A stretch of 64,000 nt of DNA from Halorientalis marina (GTDB taxonomy: Archaea > Halobacteriota > Halobacteria > Halobacteriales > Haloarculaceae): contig NZ_CP095487.1 in the NCBI RefSeq assembly GCF_023028345.1, positions 1,798,001-1,862,000 of the forward strand, in the 5' to 3' direction. The first letter of the stretch is position 1. Each line of letters begins with the position of its first letter. Below, one piece after another: positions 45,421 to 55,009 of this stretch. Position numbers and translations under genes: made by a program. The notes beneath the pieces are model-generated. The model saw nothing but the letters and a program-made list of their open reading frames with translations. It was not told the DNA's origin and ran no database searches.

Positions 45421-46169
45421 CGGGCGACGAACCCCTCGACGGCACCGTCGCGCTCGTCACCGGCGCGAGCTCCGGCATCGGCGCCGCGGCCGCCCGCCGG
45501 TTCGCGAGCGACGGCGCGAACGTCGTTCTCGCGGCCCGGAGCGGGGACGCGCTCGAATCGGTCGCCGCGGACTGCCGTGACTCGGGCGGCGATGCACTCG
45601 CGGTGCCGACGGACGTGGCCGACCCCAACGCCGTCGCGGTGCTCGTCGACGCGACGACCGACCGGTTCGGCCGCCTCGACACCGTCGTCGTCAACGCCGG
45701 CATCGGGGAGGAACGGAACCGTGCGCTCGACGACCTCCCGCTCGAACAGTTCGAGCGCGTCACCGAGACGAACGTTCACGGGGCCTACTACACGACGCGG
45801 GCGGCTCTACCGGCCCTGCGGGAGGGCAACGGCGCGCTCGTGTTCGTCGGCAGCTACAAGGGCCAGTACCCGAGCACGTCGACGCCGATATACGCTGCCT
45901 CGAAGTGGTGGCTCCGCGGGTTCGCGAAGAGCGTCGCCGGCCGCGTCGGCCCCGAGGGCGTCGGCGTCACCGTCGTCAACCCCTCCGGCGTCACGACCGA
46001 CTTCGGCTCGGAGTTCCGGGAGACGACGAACGCCGATTCGCTCCCCGCGGCGGACACGCTCGACGCGACGGACGTGGCCGACGCCATCGCCTACGTCGCC
46101 GGACAGCCGGCGCCCGCGACGGTCACGGAACTCGACCTCTACCGCCGTGACATCATGGAGCGGTTCTAA
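45417..46169 (+). CDS. Short-chain dehydrogenase/reductase (coupled to thiEM)
   Basis: 250 residues: NAD(P) motif VTGASSGIG (14-22), NAG near residue 98, and the catalytic YAASK with upstream Ser in VGSYKG. The C-terminal half has 'VTVVNPSGVTTDFGSEF' and ends in a family-typical DIMERF. The substrate is unknown. GTG start overlaps the thiM stop by 4 bases, so it is in the thiamine operon, though no SDR has a standard role there. A T-rich run (46224-46230) follows 50 bases downstream. Confidence 0.85.
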   Translation: MTGDEPLDGTVALVTGASSGIGAAAARRFASDGANVVLAARSGDALESVAADCRDSGGDALAVPTDVADPNAVAVLVDATTDRFGRLDTVVVNAGIGEERNRALDDLPLEQFERVTETNVHGAYYTTRAALPALREGNGALVFVGSYKGQYPSTSTPIYAASKWWLRGFAKSVAGRVGPEGVGVTVVNPSGVTTDFGSEFRETTNADSLPAADTLDATDVADAIAYVAGQPAPATVTELDLYRRDIMERF

Positions 46170-46220
46170 AGCAGAATCGGTCGTGAGCGGCCTGTTTTCG
46201 GACGCTGGGAACGCCGCTCA

Positions 46221-46233
46221 GTCTTTTTTATTC
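46221..46233 (+). terminator. T-rich run after the thiE-thiM-SDR operon
   Basis: gtcttttttattc lies about 50-64 bases after the SDR stop. A run of T residues is the usual archaeal terminator signal. The same AT-rich stretch also lies about 25 bases upstream of the next ATG (46254), so it may double as the TATA element of the following gene. Confidence 0.55.
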
Positions 46234-46253
46234 ACCTCGGTGTATCGGCGCAT

Positions 46254-46436
46254 ATGGTACAAGCAGTCGTCTGGATGGCAGCGTTGAGCGTCCTCCTGCT
46301 TTTCCTCGCGGTCCCGGTGACCGTCCGCCTGATGCGGGAAATCCTCGTCCGCGACGAGGAGGAGACCGCCGTGGAGGCGCCCGCGCGAGCGGGGACGAGC
46401 GACTCCGCACCGCGGCAGGGTCACACGGGGACGTAA
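46254..46436 (+). CDS. Small single-pass membrane protein
   Basis: 60 residues, MVQAVVWMAALSVLLLFLAV with one N-terminal helix (about 3-22), then a basic RLMREILVRDEEE segment and an Ala/Ser-rich tail. Leaderless promoter suggested by the TTTTTTATTC element about 25 bases upstream. No family recognised. It converges with the next minus-strand gene with no gap. Confidence 0.55.
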   Translation: MVQAVVWMAALSVLLLFLAVPVTVRLMREILVRDEEETAVEAPARAGTSDSAPRQGHTGT

Positions 46437-46721
46437 TCAACCGAGAGCGGACCAGCACCGCCACGCGCCGCCCGCGAGCGCCACGACCCCCGTCGCCAGG
46501 AAGACGGTCGCGACGGGCCCGGGCACTATGGCCGTACACGTCGGCACGACCCCGTTGTCGCCGACGCAGGCGGCCGACGCGGTCCCGAGGAAAAGACAGA
46601 TCGCTCCCAGCGTCAGCAGGCCGACGCCGCCCAAGAGCCGCGTCCCCTGTCTGCGCCGCCGCTCCATGACCGCCCACTGCCGGGCCACGGCCTCGCGCTC
46701 CCAGTCCGTGCCGCGCTCCAT
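46437..46721 (-). CDS. Small membrane protein with two helices and Cys pair
   Basis: 94 residues. N-terminal Arg-rich segment ('REAVARQWAVMERRRRQGTR'), helix about 36-54, an external loop with two Cys (ACVGDNGVVPTC), then a second helix about 65-85 ending in CWSALG. A disulfide in the loop is plausible. Start ATG 46721 is supported by ATATGTAAAC about 20-28 bases upstream. Function unknown. Confidence 0.6.
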   Translation of the reverse strand: MERGTDWEREAVARQWAVMERRRRQGTRLLGGVGLLTLGAICLFLGTASAACVGDNGVVPTCTAIVPGPVATVFLATGVVALAGGAWRCWSALG

Positions 46722-46807
46722 ACTGTGGCATATGTAAACGAGTGACAATCGGTGTTACGGTGTCGTGCCGGCGTAGTTTTATTCCGGTCCGGCCGGACGG
46801 TGGTCCC

Positions 46808-47602
46808 ATGCCGACCTACGAGACGGTCGAGTACGAGCGCGACGGGGCGACGGCCCACGTCCGCTTGGACCGACCGGACGCGCTGAACGCGCTGAACGAG
46901 CAGTTGCTCTCGGAGTTCGTCGACGCGCTCGCCCACGACGAGGCCGACGACGAGGTTCGCGTCGCGGTCGTCGCCGGCTACGGCGACGCTTTCTCCTCGG
47001 GCTACGACATCGGCGAGGACGAACCGGAGCGGTCCGTCGACGAGGCGATGCTGGACCAGCGGACCCACCTCGAAGCGGTCTTTTCCGCGCGAATTCCCGT
47101 GATCGCCGCCGTCGACGGGCCGGCGCTGGCCGGCGGCTGTAACCTCGCGCTGGCCTGTGACCTCACCTTCGCCACCGAACGCTCCGAGTTCGGCTATCCA
47201 GACATGCACTTCGGCGAACCACCGCCGAAGTTCGTTCTGCCCTTCGTGACGAACTCCCTGAAGCAGGCCCGCGAACTGCTCTACAACGGGAAATCGATCT
47301 CGGCCGAGGAAGCCCACCGGATGGGGCTCGTGAACCGGGTCGTCCCCGACGGCGACCTCGGGGCCGCCGTCGACGAGGAGGTCGACCACATCCTGAAGAC
47401 GCCGGGGTCCGCCGTCGCGCTCGTCAAGGACATGGTCAACGACGTACAGGAGACGCAGGGCTACCGCCGCTACGGGCGCATCGACGAGTACCTCGGGACC
47501 TTGACGATGGAGTCCGCCGCCGCGACGCGGTTCCGCGATATCCGCGACGAAGAGGGACTGAGCGCCGCCCTGGAGTGGGTCCACGGGACCGACAAGGACT
47601 GA
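46808..47602 (+). CDS. Enoyl-CoA hydratase/isomerase family protein
   Basis: 264-residue crotonase-fold enzyme. 'AHVRLDRPDALNALNEQLLS', the oxyanion-hole region 'GYGDAFSSGYDIGEDEPERS', and 'IAAVDGPALAGGCNLALACD' are typical. The family motif is clear, but the catalytic Glu pair needs alignment for confirmation. Likely step two of fatty acid beta-oxidation or hydroxybutyrate metabolism, and it precedes a 3-hydroxyacyl-CoA dehydrogenase gene with 104 bases between. Confidence 0.88.
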   Translation: MPTYETVEYERDGATAHVRLDRPDALNALNEQLLSEFVDALAHDEADDEVRVAVVAGYGDAFSSGYDIGEDEPERSVDEAMLDQRTHLEAVFSARIPVIAAVDGPALAGGCNLALACDLTFATERSEFGYPDMHFGEPPPKFVLPFVTNSLKQARELLYNGKSISAEEAHRMGLVNRVVPDGDLGAAVDEEVDHILKTPGSAVALVKDMVNDVQETQGYRRYGRIDEYLGTLTMESAAATRFRDIRDEEGLSAALEWVHGTDKD

Positions 47603-47706
47603 GCGACCGGCCGGAATCCCGCGTCCCGGCCGATGGGAGTCGGCCGGGGGTCCGGGAGGCACTGCTCGCCGTCACGCTTACACGCGCCCGCCGGGAGAGG
47701 TGAGAT

Positions 47707-48567
<861 letters not shown>

Positions 48568-48568
48568 G

Positions 48569-49075
48569 TCAGTCGTCGGCAGTGCCGCTCTCGTCACCGT
48601 CTAGCGCCGTCGCCAGCGATTCGATGTCGGCCATCAGCGACTCGAACTCCGCGCGCACGTCCTCGCGGTCGCCGAACTGCCGGGTGGCCTTCTCCCGGAT
48701 TTCGGTGGCGTCGTCCCGGAGTTCGCCGACCTCTGCTCGGAGAGCGTCGCGGCGGTCCAGCAGGCCCGCCACCTGCTCGGCGAGGTCGTCGATGTCCGCC
48801 TCGCCGACGAGGTCGTACTCGTCGTAGAGGCCGGCGCCGGCGGCCCCGTGGCCCTGCCCCGTCAGTTCGTAGACCGTCCCCGCGTCGGTCTCGGCCTCGG
48901 CGACCAGTCCCAGCGTCGTCACCTGCTGAAGTCGGCTCTCGACGACGCCTCGACCGAGGTCGGTCGCGTCGGTGATGTCGTCGACGGTGGCGCCCCCGCG
49001 CTCGTCGACTGCCTGCATGACGACGATGGCCTGCCAGTCGAGCACGTCCTGCAACTCCGAGATCGTCGGTGACAT
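48569..49075 (-). CDS. Winged-helix protein with coiled-coil C-terminus
   Basis: 168 residues. N-terminal winged HTH ('WQAIVVMQAVDERGGATVDDIT', 'GRGVVESRLQQVTTLGLVAE', 'TVYELTGQG'), then a long acidic coiled coil (about 85-160). The layout suggests a dimeric DNA-binding regulator. No named family recognised. Convergent with hbd, one base between stops. Confidence 0.68.
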   Translation of the reverse strand: MSPTISELQDVLDWQAIVVMQAVDERGGATVDDITDATDLGRGVVESRLQQVTTLGLVAEAETDAGTVYELTGQGHGAAGAGLYDEYDLVGEADIDDLAEQVAGLLDRRDALRAEVGELRDDATEIREKATRQFGDREDVRAEFESLMADIESLATALDGDESGTADD

Positions 49076-49120
49076 ACCCGGGCAAAACTCCCCTGGCGGG
49101 GTAAGCGTTTCCGACTCCTT

Positions 49121-49813
49121 TCAGTCCCGCCGCGGAACGGCCCGCGTCGCGGTGGCCTTGAACGATGCGACGACGGCGTCGCCGGCTTCCAGGTCGAGTC
49201 GGCCCACGCTCTCGGTCGTCACCGTCGCCACGAGGGGAGCGTCCGCCCCGACGTCGATTCGCGCGCGGACGAGTGATTCGCCGCGGTCGACGCCCGTGAC
49301 AGTCCCCGCGAACCGGTTGCGCGCGCTCGTCTCGCCGGGGTCGGGCGCGTCGTCCGGACCGTGCAGCGTCACCGTGTCGGCGCGGACCGCGACCTCCACG
49401 CGCTCGGTATCGGGCGGCGTGACGGCCCGCACCTCGCCCGCCGCCGTCTCGACGACGGCCAGTTCGCCGTCCCGCTCGACCACCGTTCCCGGGAGGACCG
49501 TCTCCTCGGCGTCGGCGACGCCCGCGAACTCCGCCCTGAGGCGGTCGAACTTCGAGAGCAACCGCCGCGCGGTGTCGGTGAGCTCGCTCCCGCCGCCCCC
49601 CGAGCCGCCGCGACTGCGCTCGACCAGCGGGCCGAACGCCTCCTCCAGTTCGACCACCCGGCGCTGGGCGTGGGCGTACGAGCGGTCGAGGGCCGCTGCG
49701 GCCGCGTTCAGCGACCCTTCCTCCTCGATGGCCGTCAGCAGCTCCCGGTCCGCGGCTGTCAGGGACACGTCACCGCTGCCCAGGCGCGCGTCGAAATCCG
49801 CCGCGATGTCCAT
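49121..49813 (-). CDS. ModE-like regulator with TOBE domains
   Basis: 230 residues. The N-terminal LysR/ModE-type HTH ('LLTAIEEEGSLNAAAAALDR', 'SYAHAQRRVVELEEAFGPLVE') is followed by a Gly/Ser linker and 'LTDTARRLLSKFDRLRAEFA', which ends the HTH unit of ModE. The C-terminal half contains a molybdenum-binding-like TOBE domain ('NRFAGTVTGVDRGESLVRAR', 'LVATVTTESVGRLDLEAGDA'). It is divergent from wtpA and probably represses it when molybdate or tungstate is bound. ATG at 49813 was chosen over a GTG two codons earlier. Confidence 0.85.
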   Translation of the reverse strand: MDIAADFDARLGSGDVSLTAADRELLTAIEEEGSLNAAAAALDRSYAHAQRRVVELEEAFGPLVERSRGGSGGGGSELTDTARRLLSKFDRLRAEFAGVADAEETVLPGTVVERDGELAVVETAAGEVRAVTPPDTERVEVAVRADTVTLHGPDDAPDPGETSARNRFAGTVTGVDRGESLVRARIDVGADAPLVATVTTESVGRLDLEAGDAVVASFKATATRAVPRRD

Positions 49814-49925
49814 ACCCACGCTTCACGGCTGCCCGTCAAAGCCGTTGTGCCCGCGATGTGTGTCCGAATCGACCGCCTGCCACGGAGTCCGGGGGCGAGC
49901 AGTCGCCGATTCCCGGTACCGAAGA

Positions 49926-49956
49926 CGTTATGCCACACTCGGCACAACGACGTTGT
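49926..49956 (+). promoter_or_regulatory. wtpA promoter with palindromic operator
   Basis: A TATA-like CGTTATGCC (49926-49934) lies about 30 bases upstream of the wtpA ATG at 49964. ACAACG-A-CGTTGT (49944-49956), a perfect 6-base inverted repeat around one base, covers the probable transcription start. Position overlapping the start site is typical for a repressor. A further ACAACG half-site follows just inside the gene. The divergent ModE-like gene is the natural candidate regulator. Confidence 0.6.
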
Positions 49957-49963
49957 ATCTCTC

Positions 49964-51025
49964 ATGACACAACGTACCGGTTCGGGGTATGCGGCGACGG
50001 GTGAACGGACACGGCGAGGATTCCTCGCGGCCGCAGGGGGCGCTGGCGCGCTCGCGCTCGCCGGCTGTCTCGGCGGTGGCGGGAACGGAGGCGGTTCCGG
50101 CGACGAGATGGCGAGTTCGATGACGATCTTTCACGCCGGGAGTCTCGCGCCGCCGTTCAGCGAGGCCGAACCGCGGTTCGAGGACGAGAACGGCGTCGAC
50201 GTGACCCGCGAGGCGAAGGGCTCGGTCGCCTCGACCCAGAAGATCACCCAGCAGGGCCGGAAAGCCGACGCCCTCGGCGTATCCGACTTCCGACTGATCC
50301 GGGACCGCGTCGTCCCGGACTACGGCGACTGGGTCATCGTGTTCACGACGAACGCCATGTCGATCCAGTACCGCGAGGACTCGCCGGGCGCCGGTGACAT
50401 CAGCAAGGACAACTGGTGGGAAGTCCTCTCCCGGGACGACGTGACTATCGGCCACTCCGACCCGGCGGTCGATCCCGGCGGCTACCGCGCTGTGATGACC
50501 ATGCAACTCGGCAGGGAGGCGTTCGAGGGCGAGCGCCTCTACGCCGATTCGACCTACCAGGCGATGATGGACAACGCGACGGTCCCGACCGGGACCGAGA
50601 CGAACCTGGAGGGGCAGCTCGAATCCGGCGAACTGGACTACGTGCTCTACTACCAGTCTATCTCCAGCACGTCGGGCAAGCCGTTCGTCGACCTCCAGCC
50701 GCAGGTCGACCTCTCGCGGGCCACCTCGCAGTACGCCCAGCACTACGCGAAGGCGGAGGTCGAAACCGGGAGCGGCACGTTCACCGGCGCGCCGATCGCG
50801 TACGGGATGACCGTTCCGAACGTCGCCCGCGCATCCGGGCGCGGCGCCCAGTGGGTCGAGTACTTCGTCACCGAGCCGGGACGGGAGATCCTCCGGAACA
50901 AGGGCCTCCAGCCGGTCGAGACGCCGGTCGTCAACGCCAGCGGCTCGGACGCCGTTCCACAGCGAGTCATGCAACACGCGGAGGCCAGAGAGGCGCTCGG
51001 TCCCATCGCGCTGAACCCGCAGTGA
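49964..51025 (+). CDS. wtpA: Tungstate/molybdate ABC transporter substrate-binding lipoprotein
   Basis: 353 residues. A Tat-type lipoprotein signal with TRRGFLAAAGGAGALALAGC (Cys is the lipid site) is followed by a Gly-rich linker and a WtpA-like domain: 'MTIFHAGSLAPPFSEAEPRF', 'REAKGSVASTQKITQQGRKA' and a later 'YVLYYQSISSTSGKPFVDLQ'. WtpA binds tungstate with very high affinity and molybdate too. Operon with wtpB and wtpC; provides metal for the bis-MGD enzyme NarG. Confidence 0.87.
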   Translation: MTQRTGSGYAATGERTRRGFLAAAGGAGALALAGCLGGGGNGGGSGDEMASSMTIFHAGSLAPPFSEAEPRFEDENGVDVTREAKGSVASTQKITQQGRKADALGVSDFRLIRDRVVPDYGDWVIVFTTNAMSIQYREDSPGAGDISKDNWWEVLSRDDVTIGHSDPAVDPGGYRAVMTMQLGREAFEGERLYADSTYQAMMDNATVPTGTETNLEGQLESGELDYVLYYQSISSTSGKPFVDLQPQVDLSRATSQYAQHYAKAEVETGSGTFTGAPIAYGMTVPNVARASGRGAQWVEYFVTEPGREILRNKGLQPVETPVVNASGSDAVPQRVMQHAEAREALGPIALNPQ

Positions 51026-51099
51026 TGCGGTCGGAACTCGTCTCCCGGCGACCTGCCGGGCGCAAGGCTCAGGGGCACGGCCGCGCAGGGTAGCACCAG

Positions 51100-52080
51100 A
51101 TGGCAACCGAGAGTCAACGGTCACTTCCCCTCGACGGGTTCGCGCGGAGTTCGGTCGTACTGGCGGTACTGGCCGTCCAGCTCCTCGCGTTCGCCGCGGC
51201 CTACACCGTCGGGATGCCGACGCTGTACGCCGTCTTCCTCGTCGTCAGCGCCGCCGCCCTCGGCGTCGCCAGCCGCGAGGGGGCCTTCGGCGTCGCCATG
51301 GCGACCGTCGGGAGCGTCCTGCTCGTCGCGCTCGGCCTCCCGCTTTTCCTCTTCGTCGCCCGGCAGTCCCCGTCGCTGGTCGCCGAGAAGGCGATGGATC
51401 CGGGCGTCCACCGCGTCCTCTATCTCGGCGTCTACGCCCCGTTTCTCGCCGCCGCCGCGAGCCTCCTGTTCGGCGTCCCGCTGGCGTATCACCTCGCCCG
51501 CGGGTTCCCCGGGCAGGAACTCGTCGAGAGCCTCGTCGATCTGCCGCTCGTGGTGCCCCACAGCGTGGCGGGCATCATCATCCTCTTTGGCTTCGGCCAG
51601 GGCGGTGCTTTCCCATCGCTGTCGGTGCTCGGGACGCTCCCGGGAATGGTGCTCGCGCTGACGTTCGTCAGCGCACCCTACGCCGTGAACGCGAGCCGGG
51701 AGGCCTTCGAGTCGGTCGACGACCGACTGGAGTACGCCGCGCGGGTCCACGGCGCGACGCCGTGGGCGACCTTCCGCCGCGTGACCGGACCGCTGGCCGT
51801 CCGCGGGATGGTCACGGGCGGCGTCCTCGCCTGGGCGCGCTCGGTCTCGGAGTTCGGTGCCGTGGCGGTCGTCGCCTACAGCGTCGAGTTCTTCTTCCCG
51901 CTCGAAGGCTCGCGGGTCGTCGCCCAGCACGCGCCGGTGTTCGTCTACAACACGTACCTGCAGGGCGGCCTCGACGAGAGCGGGGCCGTCGCCGCGCTCC
52001 TGCTCGCGGTCTCGGCCGCAATCTTCCTGCTCGTCCGCTGGCTGACCAGCGACACGGCCGGCACTGGGGGGCTGCCGTGA
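51100..52080 (+). CDS. wtpB: Tungstate/molybdate ABC transporter permease
   Basis: 326 residues, more than the usual ModB because of about 80 extra residues carrying two additional N-terminal membrane helices. The conserved permease loop 'ESVDDRLEYAARVHGATPWA' and 'RVTGPLAVRGMVTGGVLAWARSVSEFG' are typical of ModB/WtpB. It lies between wtpA and wtpC; its TGA overlaps the wtpC GTG by 4 bases (GTGA). Forms the channel for the oxyanion delivered by WtpA. Confidence 0.85.
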   Translation: MATESQRSLPLDGFARSSVVLAVLAVQLLAFAAAYTVGMPTLYAVFLVVSAAALGVASREGAFGVAMATVGSVLLVALGLPLFLFVARQSPSLVAEKAMDPGVHRVLYLGVYAPFLAAAASLLFGVPLAYHLARGFPGQELVESLVDLPLVVPHSVAGIIILFGFGQGGAFPSLSVLGTLPGMVLALTFVSAPYAVNASREAFESVDDRLEYAARVHGATPWATFRRVTGPLAVRGMVTGGVLAWARSVSEFGAVAVVAYSVEFFFPLEGSRVVAQHAPVFVYNTYLQGGLDESGAVAALLLAVSAAIFLLVRWLTSDTAGTGGLP

Positions 52081-53066
52081 CGCTCACCGTCGATCTCGCG
52101 GCGACGTTCTCCGCGGACGGCGCCGACGACTTCCACATCGCCGCCGCCTTCGAAGTCGAGACCGGCGAGACCGTCGTCGTCCTCGGCCCGAGCGGGAGCG
52201 GGAAGACCCTACTGCTGGAGAGCGTCGCGGGCTTTCACGACCACGAGGGGGCGGTCCGCCACGACGAGCGAGTGATCTCCAACGACCCGCCGGAGTCCCG
52301 CGACTTCGGGTTCGTCTTCCAGGATTACGCGCTCTTTCCGCACATGACCGTCCGCGAGAACGTCGGGTTCGGCCTGCGATACCACGAGAGCGAGCGTGAC
52401 CCGGAGACACTGCTCTCGGAACTGGGCGTCGCTGCCCTCGCCGAGCGGTCGCCGCCGACGCTCTCCGGCGGGGAACGCCAGCGGGTCGCGCTCGCCCGGT
52501 CGCTCGCGGTCGACCCCGAGGTCCTGCTCCTCGACGAACCGCTGTCCTCTCTGGACGTGCCCACTCGCCAGACGCTCCGCGACGACCTGCAGGACGTGCT
52601 GGCAGACGCCACCGCCATCTACGTGACCCACGACCGGACGACCGCGCGGGCGCTGGCCGACCGCATCGTCGTGATGAACGACGGCGGCGTCGTCCAGACC
52701 GGGACCCCGACCGACGTGTTCGAGCGGCCGGCGTCGCCGCTCGTCGCGCGGTTCACCGGGAGCAACGTCCTCCCGCTCGCGGCCCTGCCCTCGCTCCGGG
52801 AGACGGTCGACGGGACCACCGACGACAGCGGTTACGTCGCGATCCGCCCCGAAGCCGTCGTTCTCGCTGGTGGCGACGCCGGCGCCGTAGACGCCACGGC
52901 GACAGTCGAACGGGTCACGCGCGAGGACGCGAGCACCAGGGTCGTCTGCGCGCTCGTGACCGGCGACGGAACAGACGTGACGGTCGACGCCTATAGTGAC
53001 GACCCGCCGGGCGTCGGGGAGACGGTGTCGATCCGGTTCCCACGCGACGCGTTGACCGTCTGCTGA
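52077..53066 (+). CDS. wtpC: Tungstate/molybdate ABC transporter ATP-binding protein
   Basis: 329 residues. Walker A GPSGSGKT, Q-loop in 'VFQDYALFPHMTVRENVGFG', signature [16 protein letters not shown], Walker B LLLDEPLSSLD, and the switch His in VTHDRTTA. A C-terminal TOBE-like domain ('YVAIRPEAVVLAGGDAG' onward) may sense the oxyanion. GTG start overlapping the wtpB stop. Drives import by WtpAB. Confidence 0.87.
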   Translation: MTLTVDLAATFSADGADDFHIAAAFEVETGETVVVLGPSGSGKTLLLESVAGFHDHEGAVRHDERVISNDPPESRDFGFVFQDYALFPHMTVRENVGFGLRYHESERDPETLLSELGVAALAERSPPTLSGGERQRVALARSLAVDPEVLLLDEPLSSLDVPTRQTLRDDLQDVLADATAIYVTHDRTTARALADRIVVMNDGGVVQTGTPTDVFERPASPLVARFTGSNVLPLAALPSLRETVDGTTDDSGYVAIRPEAVVLAGGDAGAVDATATVERVTREDASTRVVCALVTGDGTDVTVDAYSDDPPGVGETVSIRFPRDALTVC

Positions 53067-53139
53067 ACCGGACGTTACCCCTCGCTTGAGTGACGGCCAA
53101 TGCGAAAGCTAAAGGACGAACTTTCCTAGACTATCAGTT

Positions 53140-54282
53140 ATGGACTTGAGCCTCACGCAGGAACAGCGACAAATCAAGGACATGGTGTCCGACTTCGTCG
53201 ACGACGAGGTCAAACCGCGGGCCGCGGAGATCGACAAGGAAGACGAGTTCCCGTGGGACCTGGTCGACGAACTCGGCGAGCTCGGCCTCATGGGAATGCC
53301 CTTCCCGGAGGAGTACGGCGGTGCCGGGCTCGACTACCACGCCTACCCGATGGCGCTCGAAGAGATTTCACGCGGCTCGGGCGGCCTCGGTACCATCGTC
53401 GCCGCCCACATCTCGCTGGCCGGCAACATGGTCTACGAGTTCGGGAACCACGAACAGAAAGAGGAGTACCTGACGCCGCTGGCCGAGGGCCACGACATCG
53501 GCGCGTTCGCGCTCTCGGAAGCGGGCGCCGGCTCCGACGTGCCTGCGATGGACACCACCGCCGAGAAGGACGGCGACGAGTACGTCATCAACGGCGGCAA
53601 GCTCTGGATTTCCAACGGCTCGGTCGCCGACACCGTCACGCTGTTCGCCAAGACCGACCCCGACGCCGGGAACAAGGGCATCTCCTCGTTCATCGTCCGC
53701 CCGGAGGAAGACGACGGCTTCATCGTCGAGGGTACCGAGGAGAAACTCGGCGACAAGGGCTGTCCCACCGCGGAACTCCGGTTCGACGGGTTGCGGGTTC
53801 CCGAAGACCGACTGCTCGGTGACGAAGGCGACGGCTTCGTGCAGGCGCTCAAGACGCTCAACGGCGGCCGCATCACCATCGCCGCCCGCTCGGTCGGCAT
53901 CGCACAGGCCGCCCTCAACGAGGCCGCGAAGTACGCCGGCGACCGCGAGCAGTTCGGCCAGCCCATCGGCGAGTTCCAGGCCATCCAGCACAAACTCGCG
54001 GACATGGACACCAAGACGCGTGCCGCGCGCCTGCTGATGCACTCCGCGGCCGACAAGAAGATGCGCGGCGAGAAGTTCATCAAGGAGGCCGCCCAGGCGA
54101 AACTCTACGCCTCCGAAATCTCCCGCGAAGTCGCGAACGAAGGCATCCAGGTTCACGGCGGCTACGGCTACACCAAGGACTTCCCGTCGGAACGGTTCTA
54201 CCGCGACGCCAAGCTCAACGAGATCTACGAGGGGACCAGCGAGGTCCTGCGCAACACCATCGGTCAGCAGATTCTGGACTGA
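53140..54282 (+). CDS. Acyl-CoA dehydrogenase, short/medium chain type
   Basis: 380 residues with the standard ACAD domains: 'GELGLMGMPFPEEYGGAGLD', 'FALSEAGAGSDVPAMDTTAE' (FAD-binding), and the C-terminal YEGTSEVLRN with catalytic Glu364. It oxidises acyl-CoA to trans-2-enoyl-CoA, transferring electrons to ETF. Monocistronic, with AGCTAAAGG about 27-34 bases upstream of the ATG. Distinct subfamily from the ACAD10/11-like gene at 21.4 kb. Confidence 0.93.
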   Translation: MDLSLTQEQRQIKDMVSDFVDDEVKPRAAEIDKEDEFPWDLVDELGELGLMGMPFPEEYGGAGLDYHAYPMALEEISRGSGGLGTIVAAHISLAGNMVYEFGNHEQKEEYLTPLAEGHDIGAFALSEAGAGSDVPAMDTTAEKDGDEYVINGGKLWISNGSVADTVTLFAKTDPDAGNKGISSFIVRPEEDDGFIVEGTEEKLGDKGCPTAELRFDGLRVPEDRLLGDEGDGFVQALKTLNGGRITIAARSVGIAQAALNEAAKYAGDREQFGQPIGEFQAIQHKLADMDTKTRAARLLMHSAADKKMRGEKFIKEAAQAKLYASEISREVANEGIQVHGGYGYTKDFPSERFYRDAKLNEIYEGTSEVLRNTIGQQILD

Positions 54283-54318
54283 TTCGGCCCCTGCAGCCGT
54301 TCGAGCTTCCGCTTTCGC

Positions 54319-54708
54319 TCACAGCAGGCTCCGGCGCAGGACGATCACCGAGAGGTTGTTGGCGACGACGAACAGTCCTACGGCGATGAGCAGGCCGAGA
54401 TAGATCTCCAGACTGCGCATCATCACCCACTGGAGGGTGGGCGTCGTCCGGCGGATGAGTTCGACGATGGCGTAGAAAAACACTGCGGCGAGGACGACGG
54501 CGGCGACGTGGACGGTGATGACCGCCACCAGCGACTGGCCGAGCAGCCACGCCATCAGTGGGTTCGACTCGTACTCCAGGCCGACGACCTGTGCGGCGTA
54601 GAGGGACGTGAGGAGATAGAGCGTCACCAGCAAGAAGAGCGCGACGGTGATCCAGCCCCAGTACTCCTCGATCCGGTTCTCGACGGTCTGCTGGTCTGGT
54701 GGGTTCAC
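54319..54708 (-). CDS. Small polytopic membrane protein (possible DUF5658)
   Basis: 129 residues from a GTG start at 54708 (GTG)NPPDQQTVENRIEEYWGW. Three to four membrane helices (about 16-36, 51-72, 74-84 and 103-124) with an NPLMAWLL motif after the first, which resembles DUF5658 family members. I chose the GTG because a longer upstream frame reads through the neighbouring promoter; a GATAAC element lies about 27 bases upstream. Function unknown. Confidence 0.6.
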   Translation of the reverse strand: MNPPDQQTVENRIEEYWGWITVALFLLVTLYLLTSLYAAQVVGLEYESNPLMAWLLGQSLVAVITVHVAAVVLAAVFFYAIVELIRRTTPTLQWVMMRSLEIYLGLLIAVGLFVVANNLSVIVLRRSLL

Positions 54709-54782
54709 AGGATCACCGATGCGACCGACGTTATCGATGGTCGGACAAATCGGTTTCCCCGCCGCCGCCGGTTCGACCGAGC

Positions 54783-54792
54783 GTTTATATGC
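54783..54792 (+). promoter_or_regulatory. TATA box of the 64-residue membrane protein gene
   Basis: GTTTATATGC lies 22-31 bases before the ATG at 54814, an almost ideal haloarchaeal TATA element for a leaderless message. Confidence 0.75.
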
Positions 54793-54813
54793 AGATACGA
54801 TGATAGGTCGACT

Positions 54814-55008
54814 ATGGGAGAGTTCATGGGTCTCGCCCGGAGACAGCAGGCCGCCCTCGTCGCCGTCGTCGGGTTCGTCCTCACCACGTACGGGCTGGCA
54901 TCGTCCTCGGCGGTCGATGCGACGTACGACCCGCTCCCGTTCGGCATCGGGATCGTCATGGTCCTGTACGCGGTCGGCGTCCTGATCCACGACCGCTTCC
55001 TGGCCTGA
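54814..55008 (+). CDS. Small membrane protein, two helices
   Basis: 64 residues, MGEFMGLARRQQAALVAVVG and onward, with two membrane helices (about 12-30 and 42-59) joined by a short loop, ending in HDRFLA. A strong TATA element sits at 54783-54792. Divergent from the neighbouring small membrane protein gene and convergent with the PadR regulator. Not assigned to a family. Confidence 0.6.
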   Translation: MGEFMGLARRQQAALVAVVGFVLTTYGLASSSAVDATYDPLPFGIGIVMVLYAVGVLIHDRFLA

Positions 55009-55009
55009 C

